The notes under the pieces: generated by a model
Told to the model about the DNA's origin: nothing
What the model saw: the letters and a program-made list of their open reading frames with translations, nothing else
Databases searched by the model: none
Assembly: GCF_014648175.1 (NCBI RefSeq)
Contig: NZ_BMQP01000002.1
Span: forward strand, 248,001-312,000
Length of the DNA stretch: 64,000 bases
DNA from: Planobispora rosea
Lineage (GTDB): Bacteria > Actinomycetota > Actinomycetes > Streptosporangiales > Streptosporangiaceae
Direction: 5' to 3'
Made by a program: the position numbers and the translations under genes
Shown here: positions 42,615-52,698 of the stretch, one piece after another
Numbering within the stretch: the stretch's first letter is position 1
Layout: every line of letters starts with the position of its first letter

Positions 42615-44198
42615 ATGGATCTCAGCGACGCCAAAGACCTGTCCCAGGCGCTCAGCGCCCTCATGCGGGACGCCCACCTGGCGCTGGAGGAGGACAGGAA
42701 GACGCCCGAGCTGGTGGCCAGGGTCACCGGCCACCTCAGCTGCGACCTCAAGCACGTGGTGTCGGTCACCGAGACCTTCGCCACCTGGGAGCACGCCAAC
42801 CTCCAGCGCGGCACCGACGCCTACCTGGCCCGGCACAGCCCGGAAGCCGAGTGGTTCGGCATCGCCGGGCAGGGACGCGAGCACGACGACTACGTGAACA
42901 TACTGGCCGTCGCGGCGCGCGGCTACGAGCAGTACGAGATCGGCGCGGTCGACTACGCCACGGCGTCGATCGGCCCCGACGCGACCATGGAGGTCATCTC
43001 GCTCGGGCTGGTCCTCACCCGCTCGCCCGGCGGCTCCCCCGTGGTGATCGGCCTGCGCGGCCCGCAGGAGCACGGGATGCCGCAGTCCCAGATCACCGTG
43101 CTGGCCGCCGAGCGGCGGGACGCCGTCGCCACCCGCGACGAGGCCGGCCGGCTGATGCGCGAGCACGACGTCTACCGGGGGCAGGTGCTGTCGTTCATGT
43201 GGAGCGAGCACCGGGGCAACGACCTGGTGACGTTCCTGCCCCGGCCGGAGATGGCCGCCGACCAGGTGGTGCTGCCCGCGGGCGTGCTGGACACGGTCGA
43301 ACGGCACGTCGTCGGCATCGGCGAGCTGGCCGTACGGCTGCGCGAGCACGGCCAGCACCTCAAGCGCGGCCTGCTGCTGCACGGCGCGCCCGGGACCGGC
43401 AAGACCCATACGGTCCGCTACCTGATGGGCCGGATGACCGGGTCCACGGTGATCGTGATGACCGGGTCGGCGATCAGGTTCGTCAGCGAGGCCGCCGGGC
43501 TGGCCCGGCGGCTCCAGCCCGCGGTGGTCGTCCTGGAGGACGTGGACCTGGTCGCCATGGACCGCTCCTTCACCCCCGAGGGCAACCCCCTGCTGTTCGC
43601 CCTGCTGGACGCCATGGACGGGGTGGGCGCCGACTCGGACGTGACGTTCGTGCTCACCACCAACCGGGCGGGAGTCCTGGAGCGGGCGCTGGCCGACCGT
43701 CCGGGCCGGGTGGACCTGGCGGTGGAGATCCCCAAGCCGGACACGGCGGGCCGGGCCGCACTGCTCCGCCTCTACGCCCGGGACCTGCGCCTGGCGGCCG
43801 ACCTCGACCCGATCGTCGCGGCGACCGAGGGCGCGACCGCGTCGTTCTTCAAGGAGCTGCTGCGCCGCGCGGTGCTGGCCGCCCTGCGCGAGGACGGCGC
43901 CGGGAACCGGGCCGGAGGCGAGGGCGGGGCCAGGACCGGAGACCGGGACGGGCAGGGGGGCGGAGACGGGGACGGGGCCGGTGAGGCTCCCGCGGGCGCA
44001 GGTCTCGTGCTCACGGACGCGCACCTGGAGACGGCGCTGGAGGAGATGCTCAGCCAGCGGGAGGCTCTGACCCGGGCGCTGCTCGGGTCGGGAGAGCACG
44101 ACCCGGACGAGGATCCTCCCCTGACGGTCTCCGGCGACGTCCACCCGGGCGACTACGGCGACGGGACCTCCGTCGGGTTCGTCAGCTACGGGCCCTGA
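42615..44198 (+). CDS. AAA+ ATPase with unknown N-terminal domain
   Basis: 527 residues. N-terminal ~230 residues form an uncharacterised domain with no membrane segment. The AAA module has Walker A GAPGTGKTH (257-265), Walker B AVVVLEDVDLVAM (303-315), sensor 1 VLTTNR, and the arginine-finger context LADRPGRVDLAVEIPKPD. The lid helices follow, then a G/D/R-rich linker (GGARTGDRDGQGGGDGDGAG) and an acidic C-terminus. This resembles FtsH/Cdc48-type AAA proteins without a protease, close to bacterial 'AAA family ATPase' genes of unknown substrate. Its 3' end overlaps the converging EamA gene by 17 bases. Confidence 0.85.
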   Translation: MDLSDAKDLSQALSALMRDAHLALEEDRKTPELVARVTGHLSCDLKHVVSVTETFATWEHANLQRGTDAYLARHSPEAEWFGIAGQGREHDDYVNILAVAARGYEQYEIGAVDYATASIGPDATMEVISLGLVLTRSPGGSPVVIGLRGPQEHGMPQSQITVLAAERRDAVATRDEAGRLMREHDVYRGQVLSFMWSEHRGNDLVTFLPRPEMAADQVVLPAGVLDTVERHVVGIGELAVRLREHGQHLKRGLLLHGAPGTGKTHTVRYLMGRMTGSTVIVMTGSAIRFVSEAAGLARRLQPAVVVLEDVDLVAMDRSFTPEGNPLLFALLDAMDGVGADSDVTFVLTTNRAGVLERALADRPGRVDLAVEIPKPDTAGRAALLRLYARDLRLAADLDPIVAATEGATASFFKELLRRAVLAALREDGAGNRAGGEGGARTGDRDGQGGGDGDGAGEAPAGAGLVLTDAHLETALEEMLSQREALTRALLGSGEHDPDEDPPLTVSGDVHPGDYGDGTSVGFVSYGP

Positions 44199-45174
44199 GC
44201 GCCGCCGGCTCCGTCTCTCCTGCGGGTGTGCCCGCGTCACCGCGCCGGGACACGGTCGCCAGCACGGAACCGCCGAGGATCAGTGCGAACGAGACGAGGA
44301 TCGGCACGGTGAGCGGCTCCCCGAGCACGATCACGCCCGCGGTGACGGCGACCGCCGGGTTGACGTAGGTGAACACCAGCGCGCGGGAGGTGCCGACCTC
44401 GCGGATGAGCGCGAAGAACACGATGAACGCCAGCGCCGTGCAGATGAGCGCGAGACCGGCCAGCGCGGCCAGCACCTGCCCGCTGGGCAGCGCGGCCGGC
44501 CAGGTCATGATGGCCGGGGGCGTGTAGACGAGCGCCGCCAGGGTGAGGCAGAGCGCGGTCATGGGCAGGGCGGGGACGTCCTGCAGCCGTCGCGCCGCGA
44601 TGATCGGCGCGACGGCGTAGCAGGTGGCGGTCAGCAGCACCTCGGTGATCGCCCAGGGGTCCCCGCCGCGCAGCTCCGGCGCAGCCAGGACGGCCACCCC
44701 GGCCAGTCCCACGGCCAGCCCCGCCCACCGGACGGCGCCGAGCCGCTCGGCATCGCCGGTCAGCCGTCCCAGCACCACCGCGATGATGGGTGAGGCCGCG
44801 ATGAGCAGACCGGTCATCGAGCTGGTGAGGTGCCGTTCGGCGTCCGACAACAACCACCACGGCACGATGATCTCGATCGCCGCGAAGGCGGCCAGCGGCC
44901 GCCAGTGCCGGAGGATCCCCCGCGGCAGGCCGGCCCACAGCGCCAGCGGGAGCAGCACGGCGGCGCCCACCGCGGTACGCGCGAACACCAGCACGGGCAC
45001 GGACACGCCGCCCACCGCCACTTTGATCATCAGGTACGGGATGCCCCAGATGACGCTCATCAAGGCGAACAGGATCCAGCCGCGCCTGCTCACCCGACCA
45101 CGCCCCCGGTCCGGCCGGGCCGCACGCCGCCCGTCTCTCCCATGCGCAGACCTCGCTTTCCCCGCGTCCGTCAC
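44182..45174 (-). CDS. EamA/DMT-family transporter
   Basis: 330 residues with ten predicted membrane helices after a basic cytoplasmic N-terminus (RRAARPDRGRGRVSRRG), including two EamA repeats (ILFALMSVIWGIPYLMIKVA... and TATCYAVAPIIAARRLQD...). A drug/metabolite exporter by family; substrate unknown. It is divergent from a MocR-type PLP regulator that shares its promoter region, so it is probably that regulator's target. The start is a GTG after GGGGG; a downstream GTG at 45093 is possible. Confidence 0.88.
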   Translation of the reverse strand: MTDAGKARSAHGRDGRRAARPDRGRGRVSRRGWILFALMSVIWGIPYLMIKVAVGGVSVPVLVFARTAVGAAVLLPLALWAGLPRGILRHWRPLAAFAAIEIIVPWWLLSDAERHLTSSMTGLLIAASPIIAVVLGRLTGDAERLGAVRWAGLAVGLAGVAVLAAPELRGGDPWAITEVLLTATCYAVAPIIAARRLQDVPALPMTALCLTLAALVYTPPAIMTWPAALPSGQVLAALAGLALICTALAFIVFFALIREVGTSRALVFTYVNPAVAVTAGVIVLGEPLTVPILVSFALILGGSVLATVSRRGDAGTPAGETEPAALRARS

Positions 45175-45210
45175 GGCCCCCGCCGGTGAGGGGCCATGAC
45201 GACCCTAGGA

Positions 45211-45262
45211 AAGCGATTGGCCAGATGTAAGGTCCAATATCAACCAAGTCGATTGGGCCAAT
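45211..45262. promoter_or_regulatory. MocR-type operator with ATTGGxCC repeats
   Basis: Three related sites: AAGCGATTGGCCA (45211-45223), GGTCCAAT in the opposite sense (45231-45238) and AAGTCGATTGGGCCA (45246-45260), the last containing the palindrome ATTGGGCCAAT (45252-45262). Direct repeats of such boxes between a MocR gene and its divergent target are known for PdxR-like regulators. Confidence 0.65.
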
Positions 45263-45285
45263 AGGCGGACCGGACGGAGGACCGG

Positions 45286-46845
45286 GTGGAGTTCCACGTA
45301 AGGCTCACCGGGCGCGGCGACCTGAGCGCGCGGATCTACCGGGAGCTGCGCGAGGCCGTCCTCGACGGCCGCCTGCGGCCAGGGGAGCGTCTGCCGCCCA
45401 CGCGTGAGCTCGCGGGGCGGCTGGGCGTCTCGCGCAACACCGTGGCCGCGGCCTACGACAGCCTCACCTCCGAGGGTTTCCTCACCGGCAAGATCGGCTC
45501 AGGCACGTTCGTGTGCGCCCGCCCCCTCCCCCACGCGCGGCCGCGGAACGCCCCCGCGGGCGGCGGTGTACGGCCCCGGCCGGTGTGGGAGTCCATCTCC
45601 GCCGGAGACCTCCTGGCCGGCGGGAGCACCGCCCGGGGAGCGGCGGCCGGAGACGGCACGGACGGCGGCACGGACGGTGACACGGACGGCGGCACGGACG
45701 GCGGCACGGACGGCGGCACCGCGACCGGGGGCGTCCGGCCGGTGTACGACTTCCAGACCGGGACCCCCGACCCGGAGCTGTTCCCGCTGGAGACGTGGCG
45801 CCGGCTCGTCGCCCGTGAACTCCGCGAACTCCGCAGGCTCCACCGTTCCGCCGCTCTCGGCCACTACGCCGAGCCCGCCGGGCACGCCGGTCTGCGGGCG
45901 GCGATCGCGCGCTCCGTGGGCGTCTCCCGCTCGGTGCGCGCGGGCGCCGGCGACGTCCTCGTCACCCAGGGCGCGCAGCAGGCGCTCGACCTCGTCGGCC
46001 GCGTGCTGATCGAACCGGGCGACCGGGTCGCGGTCGAGGAGCCGGGCTATCCCCCGGCCCGGCTGCTGTTCCGGTCGCTGGGCGCCCGCGTGAGCGGCGT
46101 CCCGGTCGACGGGGAGGGCCTGGACGTGGCGGCCCTGCCCACCGGCACCCGGCTGGTCTACGTCACCCCGTCCCACCAGTTCCCGCTGGGCACGCCGATG
46201 TCCCTGGCGCGCCGTACCGAGCTGCTCGCCTGGGCGGAGCGCAACGACGCGGTGATCATCGAGGACGACTACGACAGCGAGTACCGTTTCGCGGGCCGCC
46301 CGCTCGAACCCCTGCAGAGCCTCGACCGGTACGGCCGCGTCGTCTACGTCGGCTCCTTCTCCAAGACGCTGCTGCCCGTGCTGCGGCTCGGCTTCCTGGT
46401 CGCCCCCGCCTCCCTGCGGCCCGCGCTGTGCGCCGCCAAGCGCCTCACCGACTGGCACGGCGACCTGATCACCCAGGGGGCGCTGGCGCGTTTCGTCGAC
46501 GAGGGGCTGCTCTCCCGCCACGTCCGCAGGGCGACGCGGGAGTACGCGGCGCGCCACGCGAAGATCACGGCGGTGCTCCGGGACCGCCTCGCCGGCCGCT
46601 TCCGGCCGGTGCCCTCGGCTGCGGGCCTGCACCTGTGCGCGCGGCTCGTCCCGGGCACCGGGATCGACCTGGAGCGGGCGCTGGCCCGTGCCCGCGAGGC
46701 GGGGGTCGGCGTCGAGAGCCTCGCCCGCTACTGCGGCGAGGCGCCCGCGCAGGAGGGACTCGTGATCGGGTACGGCGCGATCCCGACGGCCCTGATCGAC
46801 GAGGGCCTGCGGCGGCTCGTGACGTGCCTCGACGGTGGCGGCTGA
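45286..46845 (+). CDS. MocR-family regulator (GntR HTH fused to PLP aminotransferase fold)
   Basis: 519 residues. The GntR winged helix (~8-78: ARIYRELREAVLDGRLRPGE, TRELAGRLGVSRNTVAAAYD) is followed by a linker (~121-148) of (DGGT)n repeats and a fold-type I aminotransferase domain (~152-515). The PLP-binding lysine is K360 in VYVGSFSKTLLPVLRLGFL, with D-x-Y in EDDYDSEYRF. Such proteins use PLP as a cofactor to sense it or an amino compound. The GTG is set by GGAGG five bases upstream. It probably controls the EamA exporter and itself through the ATTGGxCC sites. Confidence 0.93.
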   Translation: MEFHVRLTGRGDLSARIYRELREAVLDGRLRPGERLPPTRELAGRLGVSRNTVAAAYDSLTSEGFLTGKIGSGTFVCARPLPHARPRNAPAGGGVRPRPVWESISAGDLLAGGSTARGAAAGDGTDGGTDGDTDGGTDGGTDGGTATGGVRPVYDFQTGTPDPELFPLETWRRLVARELRELRRLHRSAALGHYAEPAGHAGLRAAIARSVGVSRSVRAGAGDVLVTQGAQQALDLVGRVLIEPGDRVAVEEPGYPPARLLFRSLGARVSGVPVDGEGLDVAALPTGTRLVYVTPSHQFPLGTPMSLARRTELLAWAERNDAVIIEDDYDSEYRFAGRPLEPLQSLDRYGRVVYVGSFSKTLLPVLRLGFLVAPASLRPALCAAKRLTDWHGDLITQGALARFVDEGLLSRHVRRATREYAARHAKITAVLRDRLAGRFRPVPSAAGLHLCARLVPGTGIDLERALARAREAGVGVESLARYCGEAPAQEGLVIGYGAIPTALIDEGLRRLVTCLDGGG

Positions 46846-46856
46846 CGGCCGGACCC

Positions 46857-47213
46857 TCAGGCGCCCCGGCCCGCCTGGGCTCGTAGGCGGTGCCCCAGCC
46901 GGTCCCCGGGGATGGGCGGCGCCACGGTCGGCGCGGCCGTCGGCTCATCCATGATCAGCACCCGGGCGTCCCGCGACAGCGCCGCGGAACTCGACGGGCT
47001 CGCCGTCCAGGAGGATCCGGCCCGCGTCCGGGCGGCGCAGCCCGGACAGGATCTTCACCAGCGTAGACTTTCCGGCGCCGTTCTCGCCCGCCAGGGCGTG
47101 CGCCTCGCCGGCGAACAGCTCCGGTGAGACCTCGCGCAGGGCGCGGACGGCGCCGAAGGATCTGCTCACGTGACGCAGTGCCAGGACGGGGGAACCGGGG
47201 GGCGGTCTGGCAT
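46857..47213 (-). pseudogene. Decayed sugar ABC transporter ATPase (RbsA/MglA type)
   Basis: Good ribosome binding site (GGAGGGAGCTC) and ATG at 47213, but the frame shifts at once in a C-tract (about 47200-47206). The ATPase sequence resumes in the next frame: [20 protein letters not shown], Walker [31 protein letters not shown]. It then jumps, out of frame, to the Walker B region [15 protein letters not shown], missing the ~85 residues including the signature motif, and ends after 25 unrelated codons. So at least two lesions, a frameshift and an internal deletion, plus loss of the second ATPase half and of any permease gene. It is divergent from a LacI regulator. Confidence 0.88.
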
Positions 47214-47234
47214 GAGCTCCCTCCAGAGGAGCTC

Positions 47235-47287
47235 TAAAACGTTTCAACGCAGATCTGGACAGTAGGTCAGCGGCCATAGAGCGTCAA
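47235..47287 (-). promoter_or_regulatory. Promoter and LacI-type operator of the decayed ABC gene
   Basis: Minus strand TTGACG (47282-47287), 17-base spacer, TACTGT (47259-47264), and the site TGAAACGTTTTA (47235-47246) around the palindrome AAACGTTT, about 12 bases after the predicted start. Promoter and operator look intact although the gene is not. Confidence 0.68.
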
Positions 47288-47365
47288 TAGGAGTTTCGAC
47301 GATGTTTCGCGGCGCGGACTCTCCGGGGAGGCTGCCACGAGGGGTTTCCTTGCCCGAGAGTGGTT

Positions 47366-47378
47366 ATTACGTTTCAAT
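47366..47378 (+). promoter_or_regulatory. Second LacI-type half-conserved operator before the regulator gene
   Basis: ATTACGTTTCAAT shares ACGTTTCAA with the other site, 130 bases away centre to centre (about 12-13 helical turns). Located 30 bases before the LacI start codon, it would allow autoregulation and looping. Confidence 0.55.
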
Positions 47379-47408
47379 CAGGATCCCGGACGGGAGCAGC
47401 GAGGCGGG

Positions 47409-48398
47409 ATGAGCACTGTAGGCATCAGGCAGGTCGCCGAGCACGCCGGCGTGTCACCCGGAACGGTGTCGAACGTGCTGAACCGCCCGGAGAAGGTCTC
47501 GGCCTCGACCCGGGCCCGGGTGGAGACGGCGATCCGCGAGCTCGGGTTCGTCCGGCACGCCTCGGCCTCGACGCTGCGCGCCGGTCACAGCAAGACCATC
47601 GGGCTGTCGGTCATCGACATCGGCAACCCGTTCTTCACCGACGTCACCGCCGGTGTGGAGGACGTGGCCAGCGAGCGCGGCTACGCCGTACTGCTCAGCA
47701 ACTCCGCGGGTTCCACGAGCAAGGAGGAGCGCAACCTGCTGGTCCTGGCCGAGCAGCGGGTCCGCGGCGTGCTGATCACCCCCTCCGACGAGGGGCCCGG
47801 CCCGCTCGACCGGCTGCGCGACCGCGGGATCAACGTCGTGCTCGTCGACCACCCCGCGCACCGGCCCGACCAGTGCTCCGTCGCCGTCAACGACATCATC
47901 GGCGGCCAGACCGCCCTCACCCACCTGCTCTCCGGGGGCGCCTCCCGCCTCGCCTACGTGACGGGACCGCTGACCATACGGCAGTGCCTGGACCGCAGGC
48001 TCGGCGCCGAGCGGGCCCTGCGCGGCCGGCCGCTGCGGGTCGTCGAGATGCCCACGATGACCCCGCGGGCGGGCCAGCAGGCCGCGGAGAAGATCGTCTC
48101 CGAGGGGGACCTGCCCGACGCCGTCTTCTGCGCCAACGACCTCCTCGCCCTCGGCATGCTGCGCGGCCTCATGCACGCGGGGATCCGGGTGCCGGACGAC
48201 ATCGCGCTGGTCGGCTACGACGACATCGACTTCGCCGCGGCCTCGGCCGTCTCGCTCACCTCGATCCGGCAGCCCACCTACCAGCTCGGCAGGGTGGCCG
48301 CCGAACTCCTCCTCGACGAGTGCGACAACCCCGGCACCCACGCGCACCAGCAGATCATGTTCCAGCCCGAGCTGATCGTCCGGGAGTCGACCCGGTAG
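47409..48398 (+). CDS. LacI-family transcriptional regulator
   Basis: 329 residues. The N-terminal HTH (VGIRQVAEHAGVSPGTVSNV) and hinge helix (FVRHASASTLRAGHSK) are followed by a periplasmic-binding-protein-like ligand domain (TIGLSVIDIGNPFFTDVTAG, VLLSNSAGSTSKEERNLLVL, LVGYDDIDFAAASAVSLTSI). It would bind a sugar, likely the substrate of the divergent ABC system. As that ATPase gene is decayed, the regulator may now control only itself or distant genes. Two matching operators lie in the intergenic region. Confidence 0.92.
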   Translation: MSTVGIRQVAEHAGVSPGTVSNVLNRPEKVSASTRARVETAIRELGFVRHASASTLRAGHSKTIGLSVIDIGNPFFTDVTAGVEDVASERGYAVLLSNSAGSTSKEERNLLVLAEQRVRGVLITPSDEGPGPLDRLRDRGINVVLVDHPAHRPDQCSVAVNDIIGGQTALTHLLSGGASRLAYVTGPLTIRQCLDRRLGAERALRGRPLRVVEMPTMTPRAGQQAAEKIVSEGDLPDAVFCANDLLALGMLRGLMHAGIRVPDDIALVGYDDIDFAAASAVSLTSIRQPTYQLGRVAAELLLDECDNPGTHAHQQIMFQPELIVRESTR

Positions 48399-48490
48399 GC
48401 CCGGCAGGCCCGGCGGATCCGCAGCCGGGGCCGCGGGAGGCCGCAGGGGGACGGGCGGCCCCGCAAGGGCGGGCGGCAGAGGCCGCGGGG
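48399..48490. other. Convergent spacer, GC-rich
   Basis: About 90 bases of very GC-rich sequence between the ends of the LacI and PucR genes, with imperfect GGCCGCGGG/CCGCGGGG pairing that may terminate transcription. Nothing else visible. Confidence 0.3.
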
Positions 48491-49573
48491 TCACAGGAGC
48501 CGGGCGGCCTTGAGGGCGAGGTGGAGCGCCAGGCGGTCCTCCCCGTCGGCCAGGTCGCGGCCGGTGAGCCGCTCGGCCTTGCCCAGCCGGTAGTAGAGCG
48601 TCTGGCGGTGCACGCCGAGGGCCGCCGCGGTCTCCTGGACGTGCCCGGCGCGGTCGAGGTAGCCCTCCACGGTCCTGGCCAGCTCCGGGTCGGCGGCCAG
48701 TTCCCCGGCCTCCGCCGCCAGCTCGCGCAGCGCCTCGGGCGCCAGGCGGGCGAGCGTCCGGTAGACGCCGAGATCGGACCAGGCCGCGACGGGGGCGAGC
48801 TGCGGCACCCGGTCGGCGACCCGGAGCGCGTGGACCGCCTCCCGCCAGCTCCGCCAGGCCCGTTCCGGGTCGGCCCTGGGGTCGCCGACCCCGGCCGCCG
48901 TGCCGTACATGGCCTGGATCCGCCCGGCCAGCTCCCCCGCGTGGGCCGCCGGGGCGAGCACCGCGACCAGCGGCTCGGCCCGGTCGGCGGGACCGGGGTC
49001 GGGGAGGCCGGGGTCGGCGAGCACGTCGCGCGGGAGCGTCCACAGCGCGGCGACCCGGCCGGCGGAGGCCCGCACCGCGATCGCCGCCACCGGGCCGCGC
49101 AGGTCGAGCCGGGACAGCGCCCAGGAGCGCTCCTCGGGGTCGGCGGAGAACAGCTCCCGCAGGTGCCCGCCCAGGTCCCGGCGGCGGCGGGCCTCCTGGG
49201 CCAGGACCGTGGCCGCGCGCGCGACCAGTCCGGAGACGGAGTCGAGCCGCTCCTCGGTGAGGGTCCCGTCGTCCAGCAGCCACAGGTAGCCGTAGGTCAC
49301 CTCCCGGTGCCGGAGCGGGACGCACACCCGGGCGAGCACCCCCAGCTCGGCGTCGGCGGGGATGCGGACCCGGCCGCGCGCCGTGGCGATGCCGTACCTC
49401 TCGAAGTAGGCCCGGACCTCGTCGGAGGCGCGCCGGCGCAGGATGGACTCCTGGCGCACGACGTCGATGTCGCCGCTCTGCGCCGCGTAGGCCAGCAGCT
49501 GGAACGCGCGGTCCTCCAGGGTGGCGGAGGCTCCCAGCACGTCGGCGATCTCGTCGATGGTCTCCTGGAGCAT
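48491..49573 (-). CDS. PucR-family regulator of proline catabolism
   Basis: 360 residues. N-terminal GAF-like/PucR sensor (MLQETIDEIADVLGASATLE...YGYLWLLDDGTLTEERLDSV), a central CdaR GGDEF-like region (AMYGTAAGVGDPRADPERAW), and the C-terminal PucR HTH (TVEGYLDRAGHVQETAAALG then VHRQTLYYRLGKAERLTGRD). I chose the ATG at 49573 because an operator-like palindrome covers the more upstream ATG at 49591. In actinomycetes a PucR-type activator (PutR/PruR) divergent from the proline dehydrogenase genes responds to proline; the arrangement is the same here. Confidence 0.88.
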   Translation of the reverse strand: MLQETIDEIADVLGASATLEDRAFQLLAYAAQSGDIDVVRQESILRRRASDEVRAYFERYGIATARGRVRIPADAELGVLARVCVPLRHREVTYGYLWLLDDGTLTEERLDSVSGLVARAATVLAQEARRRRDLGGHLRELFSADPEERSWALSRLDLRGPVAAIAVRASAGRVAALWTLPRDVLADPGLPDPGPADRAEPLVAVLAPAAHAGELAGRIQAMYGTAAGVGDPRADPERAWRSWREAVHALRVADRVPQLAPVAAWSDLGVYRTLARLAPEALRELAAEAGELAADPELARTVEGYLDRAGHVQETAAALGVHRQTLYYRLGKAERLTGRDLADGEDRLALHLALKAARLL

Positions 49574-49583
49574 CCCGCCATTG

Positions 49584-49599
49584 TCATACATCTGTATGA
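49584..49599. promoter_or_regulatory. Palindromic operator between PucR and proline genes
   Basis: TCATACATCTGTATGA: perfect 7-base arms around TC, just upstream of the PucR start and about 70 bases before the proline dehydrogenase start. A likely binding site for the regulator. Confidence 0.6.
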
Positions 49600-49668
49600 A
49601 GCCCGCTCCCCGTGATCGTGGCAGATGCACATGAGACCGTCCTGAACTGCCGTTTTAGGCTGGGAGAC

Positions 49669-50595
49669 ATGTTCGGTCAAGTTTTCCTCGCCGGGTCGCG
49701 GATCCCGCTCGTGCGGCGCGCGGTCTCCGGCGTGCCGCTGACGCGCAAGGTCGTCGACCGCTTCGTGGCGGGCGAGACCGTCCAGGACGCCGTCGAGGCC
49801 GTCCGCCGCCTGACCGGCGCGGGCCTCGCGGTCACCATCGACCATCTGGGCGAGGAGACCCGCGACGCCGCGGCCGCCGCCCACACGGCCGAGGCCTACG
49901 TCACCCTGCTCGGCGCGCTGCGCGAGCTGGACCTCGGCGACCGCGCCGAGGCGTCGGTGAAGCTCTCGGCGGTCGGCCAGGCGCTCGGCGCCGACGGCGA
50001 CAAGATCGCCTTGGAGAACGCCCGGAAGATCTGCGAGGCCGCCTACGCCGCCGGGGCGGACGTGACCCTCGACATGGAGGACCACACCACGGTCGACTCC
50101 ACGCTCGGCATCCTGCGCGCGCTGCGCGCCGACTTCCCCGCCACGGGCGTGGCGATCCAGGCCTACCTGTTCCGCAGCGAGGCCGACTGCCGCGACCTGG
50201 CGCACGAGGGCTCCCGGGTCCGCCTGGTCAAGGGCGCCTACGCCGAGCCCGCCTCCGTCGCGCACCGCGACAGGAACGAGGTCGACAAGGCCTACGTCCG
50301 GTGCCTGCGGATCCTCATGGCGGGGCGGGGATACCCCATGGTGGCCACGCACGACGACCGGCTGATCTCGATCACCGAGACCCTCGCCGACCGCTTCGGG
50401 CGCTCCCTGGGCGAATACGAATACCAGATGCTGTACGGCATCCGCACCGACAAGCAGCAGGCCCTGGCCGGCGCCGGTCACACGATGCGCGTCTACGTCC
50501 CCTACGGCGACGACTGGTACGGCTACTTCATGCGCCGCCTCGCGGAGCGCCCGGCCAACGTCGCCTTCTTTCTCCGTGCCCTTGGAGGCAAGTAG
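49669..50595 (+). CDS. Proline dehydrogenase (monofunctional)
   Basis: 308 residues, FAD enzyme that oxidises L-proline to pyrroline-5-carboxylate and feeds electrons to the membrane quinone pool. Family blocks: RAEASVKLSAVGQALGADGD, DVTLDMEDHTTVDSTLGILR, GVAIQAYLFRSEADCRDLAH, SRVRLVKGAYAEPASVAHRD, PMVATHDDRLISITETLADR, EYQMLYGIRTDKQQALAGAG and MRVYVPYGDDWYGYFMRRLA. Active-site K, D and paired R residues of the PRODH barrel lie in these. GGGAG precedes the ATG at 49669. Two bases separate its stop from the dehydrogenase gene, so the two are one operon. Confidence 0.95.
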   Translation: MFGQVFLAGSRIPLVRRAVSGVPLTRKVVDRFVAGETVQDAVEAVRRLTGAGLAVTIDHLGEETRDAAAAAHTAEAYVTLLGALRELDLGDRAEASVKLSAVGQALGADGDKIALENARKICEAAYAAGADVTLDMEDHTTVDSTLGILRALRADFPATGVAIQAYLFRSEADCRDLAHEGSRVRLVKGAYAEPASVAHRDRNEVDKAYVRCLRILMAGRGYPMVATHDDRLISITETLADRFGRSLGEYEYQMLYGIRTDKQQALAGAGHTMRVYVPYGDDWYGYFMRRLAERPANVAFFLRALGGK

Positions 50596-50597
50596 CG

Positions 50598-52223
<1,626 letters not shown>

Positions 52224-52284
52224 CGTCCGCGGATCAGGCGGCGTCACCCGTCGCCTCCCTCCGGACGGGGGGAGGCGACGCGGT

Positions 52285-52698
52285 CTACACCGACGGAGGC
52301 GGGTAGCGGTGGATCTCCGCCCGATGACCGGTCGAGCCGGCGAACGTGGCGTCGTCGGTGAGCAGCGGCACGCCCAGCAGTTCGGCGAGGGCCGCGTACA
52401 TGCCGTCGTAGGCGGTGAGGTTGTTCCGCAGTTCCAGCACCCGCCGCTGCAGCGGCAGCATCGGATGCCGGGTGATCCTGAGCTGGGCGTAACGCTCCAG
52501 CATGAGCTGAGCCCGCTCCTCGGAGATGCGTACCTCCGGCTTGCTCGTGATCACATGTCCGCGCACCACCGAAGCGATCTCGACGTCGATCAGCGCCGGG
52601 GCGTGCAGCCTGCGGGCCAGCCGCTGGCGGAGCAGGTCGTCGCCCTTCACGTTGGCCAATAGGCGGAAAACGATCGAGGCGTCGACGACCAGACTCAC
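52285..52698 (-). CDS. vapC: VapC-type PIN domain toxin
   Basis: 137 residues. PIN-domain acidic residues: D6 (LVVDASIVFRLL), E40 (ALIDVEIASVVRG), D98 (NNLTAYDGMYAAL) and D115/D116 (VPLLTDDATFAG), the Mg2+-dependent ribonuclease site; VapC toxins cut tRNA or rRNA to slow growth. The GTG start overlaps the antitoxin stop by four bases, giving translational coupling. Complete. Confidence 0.92.
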   Translation of the reverse strand: MSLVVDASIVFRLLANVKGDDLLRQRLARRLHAPALIDVEIASVVRGHVITSKPEVRISEERAQLMLERYAQLRITRHPMLPLQRRVLELRNNLTAYDGMYAALAELLGVPLLTDDATFAGSTGHRAEIHRYPPPSV

